Source: Rotaria macrura
Lineage: Eukaryota > Rotifera > Eurotatoria > Philodinida > Philodinidae
DNA: 64,000 nt
Direction: 5' to 3'
NCBI GenBank assembly: GCA_900239685.1
Contig: OENT01000095.1
Coordinates: forward strand, 124,001 to 188,000
The notes below the pieces were generated by a model that had not been told where the DNA came from, did no database searches, and was given only the letters and a program-made list of their open reading frames with translations. Both the position numbers and the translations under genes were made by a program. Below are positions 24,661 to 37,275 of this stretch, piece after piece; within the stretch, counting starts at the first letter, position 1, and every line of letters starts with the position of its first letter.

Positions 24661-25848
24661 CTATAGTGCACGTATTAATCGTAACATAATATCATTAACA
24701 GTGAATCCAGCGAGTTTTCTCTTTAAACCTTCGAAATCACATTTTTCTATTGCATGTTTTGTTATATATATGTCATCATAATCGTGATCTACCGTTATTG
24801 AGTAATATAAAATACGTTCATATAATGCTAATATGCCAGCATAGGTAGGAAAATCAAATTGATATTCACGATCATCTAGTGCAATTAACTGACGAAGATG
24901 ATGAAAACTTTCACATGTAAAATTTTGTTTATGTATGGAAACTAATGACTTTTGTAAATCGGATAGTTCAAATAGATTATTGTTATTTCGATATTTCTCA
25001 AATAAACGATTAAACTCATATTTGCGACGTGACGATAAACGGCAATAGCTCGATAGATAATCCAGTGGTGTCAGTGTTTCGAGTAATTTTAAATCGAACG
25101 GTAATTCAAAACGACATGCCTAGAAAAAATGAATGGATTAATAATTTTCGTCTGATTTCAACTTTAAGAATGCATAGCATACTTGTAGGGATAGTGGCAT
25201 TGGACCAATAAGATTTCCACTGGGACCATATTTTATTTTGTTCAATAGTTCACGCGTTTCTTGGTTGTCGACTGTTTTTTCTTGTTTATCGGCTGTTAAA
25301 TCTCCTATTCTACTTGTTTGGTTATGACTAAGAGGACGAATGGTTTTCATGTTATGAGTGACAGCAGCATCTTTTCCTTTATTCAGATTATTACACATTG
25401 TTGCTGAACTGGAAGTAATAGTGCCATCAGTAGGTTTATCTAGATATGAAATATTATTTATTTTTTCTAATTTTGATCGTTGCTTATTTTGCGTGTTATT
25501 ACTAGTTATCGTAGGAAGAACAGTATCTTCTTTATGTTGTTTAATTCTTGATGGAATATCGTTCTTCTGATAAGTTACTTTTTTTAATATTGTTCTATCA
25601 CTATTAATTTTTGCTGATACATATCGTGTTGGTACCTGTGGTTTATTTGCTAGTAGATTTTCCAAGGGTTTTAACGTCTGAATAGGATCGTTTAGGTGTG
25701 CTTTGTCGAAATCAACGTTTTGAATAATCATTGAAGTTGCAATTGAGATATCTTCTGCATTTGTATCATGTAACGAATTTGCTTTGAAATGCATATCAGC
25801 GAAGGTGTGATGATTTTGATTAGTTTTGGCTTGCTTTGCGTAGCTCAT
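24661..25848 (-). CDS. Unrecognised 374-aa protein with an EF-hand-like C-terminal region
   Basis: Two exons, 25848-25183 and 25119-24661, are joined by a 63-nt intron with consensus borders, and both are phase 0. The ATG at 25846-25848 is the first in the frame. Residues 1-222 are hydrophilic, rich in Asn, Thr, Lys and Ser, and probably disordered; they end in a more conserved-looking block, LLNKIKYGPSGNLIGPMPLS. Residues 223-374 look folded. They are helical and acidic, with LTPLDYLSSYCRLSSRRKYE, FEKYRNNNNLFELSDLQKS, and RQLIALDDREYQFDFPTYAG followed by ILALYERIL. The spacing recalls degenerate EF-hands of uncharacterised animal proteins (the C1orf87 type is one possibility), but I cannot confirm a family. 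No signal peptide or membrane helix is present. It is isolated from its neighbours by more than 1 kb on each side. Confidence 0.8.
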
Positions 25849-27022
25849 CTCAGTAGATGATTTAAAATGAAAAAAAGGGTTGTTTTTGAGTAACTTTAGA
25901 GATTTTGTCGTGGATGTTGTTTTTCAAGTTATGATAAGGAACGTAAAATTAAAGAGGAATGGATTTCTATTTATTTATCTTTCACCATGACAAACTATGT
26001 TTTGAATTAATGAAGATAAAGTGATTCAAAGAGATGGAAGAAAACAAACTTTGTCAATAAAGTCCGTTGGAGGAAAGTATTATTGAATCAGTGAAAAATA
26101 ATTTCATCATGATATATGAATCCGTAAGAATGACACACTTGACTCTGTTTTGTACTACGAATTTCTTTTTCAATCTATGAGAAATTTTATAGCAGTAAAT
26201 TTATGACTAACAGTGTGCATGAATAATTTTATTCTAGATTCTATTGGACTTCAAGGATGTAACAGTAGTTTTTTCAATCATTGAGAATAAAAGAAAATAT
26301 TCTATCATTGCTATAAAACAGAATTCTATATTGTGGAGTTTCGTCTTTCGATTGACATGAATTAGTGTTAGCCAGAAGAATCTTTCTATCTTCCGATTTG
26401 TCAAAATTACAAAAATAATTCAATAATTTCAGTTGTAGTTTTAAATATAAAGGCGTCTACGCATACAAGTTTAGCATACCAATCAACATTAAGAAATGAA
26501 AGTTTCGATGCAGCCGAAAATATATCATTCTAGCAAGGCTTCATGTGAAAAATCGCCGTTTTTGTCTGCTCACTTTGACAAGTAAATGATCAGTAGTGAA
26601 ATTTATTGACATCGTACCATTTCAACTTAATACTTTGATTATGTTGATGGTCCTTATTCTTATGCTTTACACTCTACTTACTTCCCTATATTCTATAGTT
26701 TATCCTATTAAAAAAATAAACCTATCCATGATATGAAGCAGCTTTATCGAGATCGAAGTATGTTAGCTACTTTAGTTAGCGGATCAAAGTTTTTTTCTTC
26801 TTGATTACTTGATTAAATTTGATTCGTCTCTGTCGTTGTCGGCTGAACTGTAAACACCATTAAATCTGTTAGAATTTTGTGGCCAATCATGTGTTCTTTT
26901 TATTCAGCATTCACTTTCTTAGTACAAATGACAACGTCCCATTGATAGATTTGCAAAATTACTTTTGAAATATTTCGTGACGTCAAGTCTTCATTGCATC
27001 ATCTTTGTTAACCTTATTTTAG
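25849..27022. other. Divergent intergenic region between the 24.7-25.8 kb gene (-) and eIF2B-alpha (+)
   Basis: About 1.2 kb separates the two start codons. No open frame or repeat stands out. It should contain both promoters. Confidence 0.4.
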
Positions 27023-28067
27023 ATGACAAACGAGGCAGTATTTCCACCATCGTTGAGCGAACAAAGAAACATGGATGATGACACAACAATTCGATATTTC
27101 ACATCGATTCGACAACAAGAACCTGAGTATGAATAGAAATTTAATATACTTCTTCATCTATCGTTTTTTTCTTCATGTTTCTTCTGTTTTTCTTTTAATC
27201 ATTAGAACATCAGTAGCGATAACAGCTATTCGCACGCTACTTGATGTTATAAAGCGCTCATCAGCTGGTACATTAAGTGAATTGTCACGCGAACTTAAAG
27301 CAGCTGTATACTTACTAACAACTGAAACTGACTCATCCATGCCATGTGTTAAATCAGGGTGTGAACTATTCTTATGTTTCATAACATTAGCCAAATTGGA
27401 TGCATACGCTATTGATGAATGCCGTCAAAAATTAATTGAACGTGGTCAAGTTTTTCTTCATCGAGCTCTATTATCACGACAACGTATTTGTGAATATAGT
27501 CAACAATTTATTGTTGACGGATGTGTCATTTTAACGCATTCGTTTTCACGTGCCGTTCTTACTTTACTGAAATATGCATCGACCTTTACGCGTTTCAGAG
27601 TCTTTGTCACTCAATCTGAACCTGATAAGAGTGGTTTGAAGATGAAAGATGAATTAGAAGCTATCGGTATACCGACAGTTTGTATATTAGATGCAAGTGT
27701 TGCATACATAATGGAGCAAGTGACATTTGTTTTAATTGGGGCTGAAGCTGTTGTCGAAAGTGGAGGTATCATAAATAAAATTGGTACATTTAATTTAGCT
27801 ATTGCAGCACATGAAATGAATAAACCATTTTATGTTGCTGCTGAATCGTTCAAATTTGTTCGAATCTATCCATTAAATAATCGAGATCTGCCAAATCATT
27901 TTAAATACAAATCATCGAGAAGAGCGTGTTCAGATGAAGAAAGTCTTGCTATTGAACATCCACTTGTTGATTACACACCACCGGCTTACATTACATTATT
28001 ATTTACTGATATTGGTTTGTTAACACCATCGGCTGTTAGTGATGAATTAATCAAACTTTACATTTAA
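27023..28067 (+). CDS. EIF2B1: Translation initiation factor eIF2B subunit alpha
   Basis: Two exons, 27023-27126 and 27206-28067, give 321 aa. eIF2B-alpha is a regulatory subunit of the decameric guanine-nucleotide exchange factor for eIF2. Together with the beta and delta subunits it senses phosphorylated eIF2-alpha in the integrated stress response. The protein aligns along its full length with the animal family (about 305 aa). Examples are AIRTLLDVIKRSSAGTLSEL, CVILTHSFSRAVLTLLKYAS, VTQSEPDKSGLKMKDELEAI, VGAE-like LIGAEAVVESGGIINKIGT, NKPFYVAAESFKFVRIYPLN and the end TDIGLLTPSAVSDELIKLYI. The first exon supplies MTNEAVFPPSLSEQRNMDDD; the second Met (MDDD) matches the usual family start, so the N-terminus may be 16 residues shorter. 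An AATAAA lies at 28085-28090. The gene converges on its minus-strand neighbour with a gap of 398 nt. Confidence 0.96.
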
Positions 28068-28465
28068 AAAAAGATAAAAATCAAAATAAAGTTAGTCTCG
28101 AGATAACCTCACTGAAAAGTTATACTATTCTTTTTGACTTGTTTTTTTTTATTGTAATTAACAACGAAAATTCTATGTTAGACATTTTATATATTGTTTA
28201 ATATTTCAAACTCAATGAATTCAATGATTGATTCACAGATTTGAAATATGATACATAATAAATGCTTCAACGTAGAAATTTCATCGATTGATTTAGCATA
28301 ACCAAAGTTCTTTAATGGTGTTTTTTTCTCGAGCAGATTCTGTTATTTTAAAAGACAAAAAGAAACAGAAGTGAAACAGATATAGTAGTTAAGATTTCTA
28401 TATACAATTCTCTCAAGAACGTATAAAAAAATTGAAAGAAAAACAAAACAAAAAAAAAGGAGTTG
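28068..28465. terminator. Shared 3' region of two convergent genes
   Basis: Holds the eIF2B-alpha polyadenylation signal (28085-28090) and the 3' UTR of the minus-strand gene. A TTTATT, which is AATAAA on the minus strand, lies near 28147, so the two transcripts probably end close together or overlap. Confidence 0.4.
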
Positions 28466-30212
28466 TCACAATTCCGACAAAATACTTTCTACGCGATCAT
28501 AAATCGAATTACCCCGATCGACAAGAGCATTTAAACGTTCTAAAACATTAATAATCGATTCTTGTGTTGATGCTGATAGTCTTTCTGATTGTTTATCTTC
28601 TCTTTGTTGTTGTTCATCATCAACTAATAAAACGGATGATTCATCTATAATTGATCGAGCATTTTCTTGTTGTTGATTGACAACATTAGATAATGATCGA
28701 ACAATGTCATCTAATTTTGAATGACGATGGCCGTTAGTTAACGGATGACTGCTTAATGGAATCGATCCAATGTGTTCATCATTACTATATTCGTCTTTTG
28801 ATATGATAGCACGATCAAGTTCATTTAGAGCTGTCAAAAGTGAGAAATTAAGGATGAATTTTTCTTAGTGTTTGTTTTCTTCTTTTTTTACCTTTTTCCA
28901 GGTGCGCACGTACAGATAATAAATCTGATTTTCTATCCGTTGTAGATGAATGAAACGATGAAGACGGTGGTGGTGGTAGTGACAATGGACGTCTATGATT
29001 TGTCATTGGTAACATTCGTTTTCGTTGATGAACCGAAGATATCATAAGTGAGGAGCGAGTTTGTTGCTGTTGTGATTGTTCATCATCATTGTTTACAGCA
29101 TGATGCGTACTACTATGATCATCACTACCGTTTGTTATTGTTGGACTTGAAGGTTGCTGTTGATCATTATCCGTGCCTGTAGCATTATCTTCATCGTCAT
29201 TATCTATTTCATCGTCATCGTCCATGTCATGATCTACATGAAGATTCGAGATGGGCTCAGGCACTTGAGTAATACCGCGCGTCGATGACCGAGTATATGA
29301 TCCATTAATACCATTTGAACGAGAATCTTTGGCTTTTTTCGCAGCACTAAAAATTAAGAATAATTCAATAGAATATCTATAGCTACAATTCTCGTTAATT
29401 GAAGTTAATAGGTCGATTTCTATTTTCTACATTATCTCTCATCAAGATTCATTCATTCTAATTGAAGTAAAGTGTCATTTTTTTAAAATTATTTTCGTGT
29501 TCATGAATGTGGGCGTGTTGTCATGTTGCCTTCACCATTTTCAGATTTTTCATTAAGTCGAATTTCTACGAGAAGCCAAAAAACAACTATTTAGTTTCTC
29601 AATTTAGTGCAGAATATAAGAATAGTACGATGCATAATCATTGACGAGGTTCGATTATCTTAAAATTAAATAAGCATGATTCCACTCGGATGCATGACAA
29701 CTTAGCAGTTTTATAGAATTTTTTACACCTTAGAAATTCAAGTACGAGAAATGATTTCCTTCCGATCATATATCATTTCCGTCAACATACTAAATCGAAA
29801 TGAAAAAGAAGGGATCCTTTTTTTCTCAAATATATACATAGATATATCAGGATACATATGTAATGTATATTGGTTAGCAGAAAAAAAAACAACGTCATTT
29901 TACCGTTCTCGATGAAAATAATCCGAAATACGTCGATAAGCTTTGCGTTCATCGAGTAATTTATATATTTTTTTAATTGTTGTTGGTACATTGGTCTCTC
30001 GTTTGATGTATTCACTATATTTTTTATAATCATTACCTGAATACAAAGAAAAATTAAATTATTACGTCTTATTTTAGTTCTATTGATAGTATGCAAATAG
30101 GTAGACGACAAAACTAACCATAAATTTCACGTAGACGGAACAATAATTCCTTTTCATCTTCTTGAATACGTATGACTTTAGTAGATGTGTTCGTGTTTGT
30201 AATAGCGGCCAT
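28466..30212 (-). CDS. Unrecognised 348-aa acidic, probably nuclear protein
   Basis: Four exons join in frame: 30212-30119, 30036-29904, 29346-28892 and 28830-28466. The N-terminal 76 residues look like a compact, charged helical domain (EDEKELLFRLREIYGNDYKK, then TTIKKIYKLLDERKAYRRIS). A basic stretch (HRERAAKKAKDSR) follows that could be a nuclear localisation signal. Residues about 105-155 are Asp/Glu-rich with Gln runs, followed by a basic Ser/Pro segment (HQRKRMLPMTNHRRPLSLPP). The C-terminus has Gln-rich and Leu-heptad-like sequence (QESIINVLERLNALVDRGNS). I cannot name the family. Acidic, Gln-rich and basic blocks suggest a transcription or chromatin protein; this is inference. Intron 2 is 557 nt, long for this window. 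The gene shares its upstream region with the divergent ETHE1 gene. Confidence 0.8.
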
Positions 30213-30861
30213 TCTAGCTTCGCGCGTACTTTAGTATGAGTTACGTGAATAAGAGTCCGATTCAGCGTAGTTGACGACGAAAGACAGACGATAGATGTGC
30301 GAGCACTGTATGTGCGTGCGTGTGTGCTCGCTCGGTGGAAGAGGGAAAAGAGGGAAAGAAGAGAAATGAATGATGACGGACTGAATGAAACACGACGACG
30401 ACGACAACCGACGAGTCGGCGCTGCAGCGACGGCTCGTTCGCTCGTTGTCGGTTGGTGCTGCGAGCTTGTATGTTTGTCTCTTTTTTCTTCATCACTCGG
30501 TAGCGTTAGCGACGGTGACTGGCGCAAGTCGATCGTGTTCGTTTGTTCTTTGCCTATTACTCGCTTTTGCTCGTATCCGGCGAGAAACGAGTGTGTCTAC
30601 GTGACGTGTGCGAGTGCACATCCACGAATAGTAGTAGAAGTTGGTCTCTTCTGTGTTGATCGAGTTACAGCAAGAGTGTGTCTGTGTGAGGTCAACAAAT
30701 GCGTTCGCAATCAGAAGTATGATAGCAAAGGAGAGAAAAAGAAGAAATAATAACGAAAAACTTTCACCAGAGAAAGATCTTTGAAAAAATTTGTATTTTG
30801 GAATATACATACAGTCGATAGATGTGTATACTTATCTATAAAAATAGAAAACTTTTTGTAG
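30213..30861. promoter_or_regulatory. CpG-rich divergent promoter region (28.5-30.2 kb gene / ETHE1)
   Basis: The 649 nt between the two divergent start codons are clearly richer in G, C and CpG than the surroundings. There is a GACGACGACGAC tract near 30390 and an imperfect palindrome around CGAGTCGGCGCTGCAGCGAC near 30420. Several open frames overlap here on both strands only because the composition removes stop codons. It is most simply read as a bidirectional promoter. Confidence 0.5.
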
Positions 30862-31952
30862 ATGTTTATTCGTTCATTGAATCAATTTCTGAAAAAAGTT
30901 GGTAATGCTTGCATCACAACAGAAAGTCATCGAGCATTATCGAACGGATCGTTTGTTCGACAAGTAGGGACGATTATTTTCTTTTTCCGTAATCATTTCT
31001 AAAATGAACTCATATTATTTACTCAGTTATTCGAACAAACAACATCAACTTATACTTACATAGTAGCTGATGGAAAAACTCGAGAGGCTTTGATTATTGA
31101 TCCAGTCATTGAAACAGTTGCACGCGATATGCAACTTCTTAAGCAGCTCGGTTTACAGTTACGATATGCGAGTACGTTTTTAATCGTAGACTAATAAACG
31201 ATTGTTTTCATTGTTTGTTGCAGTTAATACGCATGTTCATGCTGATCATATAACAGGAAGTGGTCGTCTTAAAACGTTAATACCGGGATGTCGTAGCGTG
31301 ATTAGTAAAGCTAGTGGAGGAAAAGCAGATATTTATGTTGAAGATGGGGAAGCAATTGAAATTGGCGATAAAAATGACAAAAGTCAACGTTTAATAGTTG
31401 AATGCCGATCAACACCTGGGCATACGAATGGTAGAGGATTGCTTTTAAAATTCTATAAGCACATACGTATAATAGAAACGTGAATTCTACTAAATAGGAT
31501 GCATGACATTTGTTTGGCATAAAGGATCAAGTGTATTTACTGGTGATTGTCTTTTAATACGAGGTTGTGGACGCACTGATTTTCAACAAGGAAGTGCCGA
31601 CAAAATTTATACATCTATTCATGAACGTATATTTACGTTACCAGATCATTTTATTGTATATCCTGGACATGACTATACGGGTAATCCCATTAGAAAAAAA
31701 TCATAGAGGATTTTCAGTTTCTTTTTATTCACTAGGTCAAACGAGTTCAACAGTTGCAGAAGAAAAAAAATTTAATACTCGTTTAATAAAATCACGTGAA
31801 GAATTTGCAAAATTAATGAGAGAACTCAAACTTGCTTATCCACATCAAATCGGTAATGTTCCTAATAAAAAGCTTTTTATTATATTTATTTTATTGTTTT
31901 AGACAAAGCTCTGCCAGCTAATATGATATGTGGTCTGTTGCCAGATCCTTAA
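30862..31952 (+). CDS. ETHE1: Persulfide dioxygenase ETHE1, mitochondrial
   Basis: Six exons, 30862-30963, 31027-31171, 31224-31430, 31498-31680, 31736-31852 and 31903-31952, give 267 aa. The enzyme is a mitochondrial non-haem iron metallo-beta-lactamase-fold protein. It oxidises glutathione persulfide to sulfite in hydrogen-sulfide detoxification. The core motif NTHVHADH (residues 84-91) supplies THxHxDH. The other iron ligands are His149 in STPGHTN and Asp168 in [27 protein letters not shown] (206-213) is also conserved. The first 34 residues ([17 protein letters not shown]) are basic and Asp/Glu-poor up to ESH, as expected of a mitochondrial targeting peptide. Length is close to human ETHE1 (254 aa); an insertion of about seven residues (GDKNDKSQ area) explains the wider spacing. 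An AATAAA lies at 32152-32157. Confidence 0.96.
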
Positions 31953-32894
31953 TGTATGCATTTTATACTGACCCTCAACATGCAACTATTGTTTTTGTTC
32001 ATTCCAATTAACTGAACAGTTAAATCAATAAGGAACAGACAGACTAGAAACCCGATTAAAGCATTTTCTTTCTTTTTATTAGGTTAAAAATTCAATTATT
32101 TTATTAAGCTAAATATTTTAACGAAGTATTGTGTAAAGGAAAAAGAAAAACAATAAAGTACACGAAACCTCTATTTGCTCAAATACGTAAATAAAAGAGA
32201 ATCGTCTTTTGTTTTTATTGCACTATTCACGACGAATTCAGCGCCAACAATAAGATCACGCTTTGTTGATTGATCTCAAATTGCATTGAATAATTAATAA
32301 TAAACTTGCTAGCCTAGGACCAATAGATTGGCTCTCATACAATAGCGATTATTTTCGACGAACTATGAACTATGCATACCATTCATCTTAATCGAGTTAA
32401 AACAAATAGACTCATCATAAAATATATGTGTATATAGAAAAAGTCAATCATATGAAAATGATCAATTGATTCGTTTCATTTTTCCTCTATACCGATGGGT
32501 ACCATGTTGCTATTTAACATAAAACCTTGTTGACTGTTGCTGCCCATATTTGATTTGTTTGTGAATTGACGTTCTGAATCGACGAAAATACATGCAAAAC
32601 AAAATTGATAATCAACTCATTCTTGATACAGCTTAATTCTTTAGACGTGAAGTGAAGTGTATCAAGCACAACAAGAATTCTAGTATTAATCGTGACTAGT
32701 TTTTCAATTTGAAGAATCATACCATGCTATTTTAATCATTGTTGGCGCAAAGTTAAGATTTTGTCTTATAATTTGACAACTTAATTTTCTTTAGATTCTC
32801 TCTGTCCTGAGTAGAGTCTTAAAAAAATGTCAAACGCAAGTTAACAAAATAACATAGAGAATGAAAAAGTAAACATGAACCGTTCTTGTTTTCT
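31953..32894. terminator. 3' intergenic region between convergent ETHE1 and acireductone dioxygenase
   Basis: No gene is seen. It contains the ETHE1 polyadenylation signal near 32152 and the 3' flank of the minus-strand gene. The minus-strand frame at 32514-32720 has no features. Confidence 0.4.
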
Positions 32895-33658
32895 TTATGA
32901 AATAATATCAGTAAACGTTTTGTTCGTATCGATCACACCTGCACGATACTGATGTTCAATATAAGCTTTACGAGATGGATGTAAATCCGCATCGGATCGA
33001 TTGATTGGAGTCCAAACAGGTTGACCCACAAAAAATCTTCTAGCACAAATATAATTATGTTTATCCGGTATAAAACGATGATAGATTCCTAAATGATAAA
33101 AATATGTAACAAAGAACACCTGTTAATCATGAAAGAAATACAATGGAACGTAAGTTTCTTTTTACCAGCAGGTAAAATAATTAAATCACCAGGAAAAACA
33201 TGAATTCTCATCCACTTATCATCATGATCTCGTACATCAAAATAACCAGAACCTTCAAGTACAAGACGAATCTCTTCATCAGAATGAATATGCTCAGTAA
33301 GAAAAATTTTCATCTTGTCGTGATAGTTTTCCATTGATGCTTCAATTTTAATTTCATCTTCGTATGTATATCTATTAGAAACGAAATATAGATCACTGTA
33401 CGCGTACAACGTGGAAACACTTTGTACTCACCCTCGATCAAGCTTTAGTTTAATCAGTGATGGACTTTCATGTCCAACAAGGATTTGATCCGGGTGAAAA
33501 TACCACACGCCAACACCTGTGCGAGCACATAATGTTACAGTATCAACTTCTTCTAATATATGTTCGTCCTGTAGATTATCAGTGCAATCGTCCATGTACC
33601 AAGTGCGTACCTAAAATGACTTTTAAATTAAAATCAATCACTATGTCTATTATACCAT
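32895..33658 (-). CDS. ADI1: Acireductone dioxygenase (ARD)
   Basis: Coding exons 33658-33656 (ATG alone), 33610-33432, 33371-33166 and 33088-32895 give 193 aa. The cupin enzyme oxidises acireductone to the keto acid of methionine in the methionine salvage pathway. The start reads M|VRTWYMDD, matching the family start. The first coding exon is only the ATG, followed by a 45-nt intron. Metal ligands are all present in the usual numbering: His88 and His90 in [11 protein letters not shown], Glu94, and His133 in AGIYHRF. Also typical are [28 protein letters not shown] and [13 protein letters not shown]. The C-terminal tail is about ten residues longer than the human protein. Introns are 45, 60 and 77 nt. 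The gene is tail-to-tail with ETHE1, another sulfur-metabolism enzyme. Confidence 0.95.
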
Positions 33659-36600
33659 GACGATGGATTGATGTTTCTATGATACGTTCTTTTGAAATCT
33701 ATAAAAATAATTGCACACAACGAAATAATCAATCAGCCTTAGTTAATTAGTAAAAACATAAATACATCAAGCGCAAAATCTCCACCATATGAGAGCCTTC
33801 TCGCTAGAATAATCGATCATTGGACGAGTTGTCTGTCTTGTTTTGTTCTGTATCTCAAACAGAAGATTTTTTTCTCTTCGTTGTTTATTTATTCTCGATC
33901 GTGCTAGCAATCGCCTTTCATCTATTTTCGTTTTCCCTAAACGGTTATCATAACTACTATTTTGACGTTTTCTTTAACCAGCAAAGAAACCTGTTATGGG
34001 CACGACATGTTTACGATAGATTTTCAACATTATTTTTATCGTATACCAGGATAATAATCTCCGAAGCACTAATGCTTATTCTTCTCAAAATCTTTAACTT
34101 AATCAGCTTTATTGGATGACAAGCAAAGGCTATGACTAAATTGAAAAAATGATGAGCCATCCTCATTCATATTAATCGCGTCATTACCTATCGTGACAAC
34201 ACTCCAAAAACGTAGCTAGTTGCAATACTTGAATGCCGAGTCAGTTCATTCGAATCTTAACGAACCAGTTGAAGGATGTGGTGAAAAAGAAAAGTTTTCA
34301 AACTGTTTAGATAATTTCAGATTCTGAGTCCAGTACATCATGCAGATCTAAATGGTCCACGAATACATTGAAAAATATTCGATATTTTGCTTATTCGTGT
34401 TGAGACACGAAATAGACAGCGTAAATTTTTTTCATTTTAACGCTTCATGCCATTATCAAGTCCTATACAGAAAATTCGTTTCTGAATTTCATCTTCACTA
34501 TAAGCACGCTGAAAGATTATAGTCGAGGTTAATGACAGTGAAGATTTCTGATCTTTTCTACTTGTTCGTTTCTTGAAATAAAACAAAGATCAGATCTGTC
34601 CGTAGCTGTGCACAGTGGAGAGGGTGAGATGACTTCATTGTTATATATTAATGTATGAACAAAGAAATTCGTTTCTTTGTCACATTGGAAGTCGAGATAT
34701 AAAACTGAATTTTTCTAGCGTATCTGAAGATAGATCAACAGATTTACCTACAATAATATTCTGACAGCATAATGTCTCAACGACGATAGCTTTACTATCG
34801 GAATTCTTTGAATCATTGAATTTATAGCTCATTCAAGTTTACATATAGAACGTTGTGGTGAACTAAAATCGAGCGATAACTTTTCCGATATCATCGATAA
34901 ACGTTTTTCTTTATGTCTGTAGAACGTCCTTCATATTTCTTTATTAAGAATGTAAAAAGAAAAAAGTCAAGGTGCTCGGTATTTTTTATTGCTATCACAG
35001 ATGGTAACTGGAGAGCTGTGTCTGAAAATTTTAATTCGTTTGTTTTCTTAATTAACTACGTGGGCGACAAGCTAATAAAACAAATCCTTTTCAAATAGCT
35101 ATTTTCATGCATTACCTAACATATTGCACCAATTTCAATAGTTGAAGAATCATTTTTCTTTCTAACGATTGACAAAAGCCTATTGTTAACATTCTCGAAC
35201 ATTTGGAAACATACTATTGTCGAAATTCTTATACCAGCCAGTCATCTTTTTAGCTGTTAATAAGAAAATTGTCATATCTTTACAGCGATGATTGCAATAT
35301 TTGATGTAACCTATTATATTTCTTTTTCTTAAGATATTCTTCGGTTCTGCATAGTCGAAAGTTTCCACAGATGTTTTTCTCGATTGGCGTAGAACATGTA
35401 TGAATGATAGTTTAGGACACCAGATGGGGCACAACTCAATCGTATTGTAAGGAAATACGTAGTTGATATTATTGCATCAAAAATCGACCCGATAGGGAAT
35501 GAAATCGGAACAAAACAAGAGAGAGAGAGAGATAGAGCTAGATTACGCTATAAATTATTTCATCGAACTAGTATTATTCCAACATTTGTTTATAAATATT
35601 TGATTACGAAACATAAAGAGAGAAAAGAATCAGATATTATCATGGACTTAAAATTAAAAGTTACTCGAAAAAAATATTCGCCATGAATGATAAGTTTTAC
35701 TCTTCACTGTTATGAACATAACGAACAAGATTCGATTGAATATTAATTGATGAATCGAGTCTATTCAATATTTTTCAATCGACAGATGAAAATATTCAAT
35801 TGAGAGGTTTTCCAACTAGAAAGAAAATTATATGTCTATTAGAGAAAATATTGATTGTTCAACTTACTCGATTGCATTGTAAAGTATTGAAATACAAACT
35901 TCAACATTTTACTTTCGACCAAATTCAGCTGTACTAATTATTTGTCTCATGAGATCATCTCTTATGTTTTCATACAACTGCAAACCATTAATCAATCGTT
36001 CATGAAAGACATGAATTCTTGAAACTACTGTCTATGCCTCACGTTACTATGACTTGGCATTCACTAGTTACTTGTCTCGGTTCATAATTCTTAAGATCAA
36101 TTTGGATACACTAAGATATGTAACTTATACTAATTATTTTCATTAGAAACAATAAATAGATTGAGTCGAACGAAACAATAAACAGCATTGAGCTACTTCT
36201 TAAGATTTAGTCATTTGTATTTATTGACAACCAAACAAAATACATTGATATGTTTTTTGATGGTAGTAATTATGTAGCTTGAAAGTCCAATGAGATACAA
36301 CGACAGTGATTATAGCCTGTTTTATGAAAAAGATTAAATCTGGAAATAAACAGAATATATTGTATTGTTTAGATTCGAGTCATGCACGACGTGTACTTCT
36401 ATCTGCCATTTAGATGATCTATCAATGCGTACGATGGAATCCTTGTTAAACAGTAATTATTCATGTGAGTAACGCAGAATATGTTATTAATATAAATGCC
36501 GAATAAAATTAAGAAAATAATGCAAAATTTAAACAAAAACTCAAATCTTCTACGAGTTTACGCGAATATTTTCGATCATTCATATCAAATTTCATGGTCA

Positions 36601-37275
36601 AAAGTAAGAAAAAATGATGTCTGTTATTTTTAATTGCAAACTTATTATTTGCTACTTAAGCTATTCGTGGTGATGCATTCAATTGTTTCAAAAGCTGATT
36701 TCCAGAGTGAAATAATACGTAACTTGATAGGAGTCATCGATTCATTAATCAAAATACTGATATATCCAAATAGTTCACTAGGCTTGTAGACAATAGTCTT
36801 TAACACAGTCTGTAATTCTTTTTTACTATTTCAATTCATCTCAGTAGTTGATTCTTTCAACGCTTCATTTTCTTGTTGATATTGTTTAAATAATCTGAAT
36901 AAATAAATAGAATATTATTCTTCTATTTTTCTTAAATTTCTATACACAAACCTTAATTATTCTGAGCCGACTGTGATAAAGCTTATACTAGCATGTAATG
37001 AACAGTTACAATGCATCGTTAATGAAGACGAATAGAACAATAGTTAGATTAACATACAAATATATTTATCAATTTTCAATGATCTAAAGCATAATCAGAT
37101 CATTATTTTCTTTATATGCCAAGAAAAATTAGATTTATCTAATCACAAGAAAAGACGAAAAATCGACGACGATAACAGTATTGCGACAAAACAAAAACAA
37201 ACAAAGAGTATTTGGCCTTTTTCTTTTTCACTGAGTTGCACAATATTGCACAAAAACAAAAATAAAATATTTAAA
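33659..37275. other. Intergenic region between ARD and MGAT2
   Basis: About 3.6 kb with no gene that I can support. The 99-codon frame at 33820-34119 is hydrophobic, AT-driven and unspliced, with no homology signal. A GA microsatellite lies at 35518-35532. Confidence 0.4.
35518..35532. repeat. GA microsatellite
   Basis: A run of GA dinucleotides about 15 nt long. Confidence 0.7.

Noticed and set aside
30080-30810. Several overlapping frames of 68-138 codons on both strands
   Set aside because: The CpG-rich promoter composition removes stops. The frames lack domains and overlap the real first exon of the minus-strand gene.
33820-34119. Plus-strand hydrophobic frame of 99 codons
   Set aside because: AT-driven composition, no recognisable family, no promoter or splice context.
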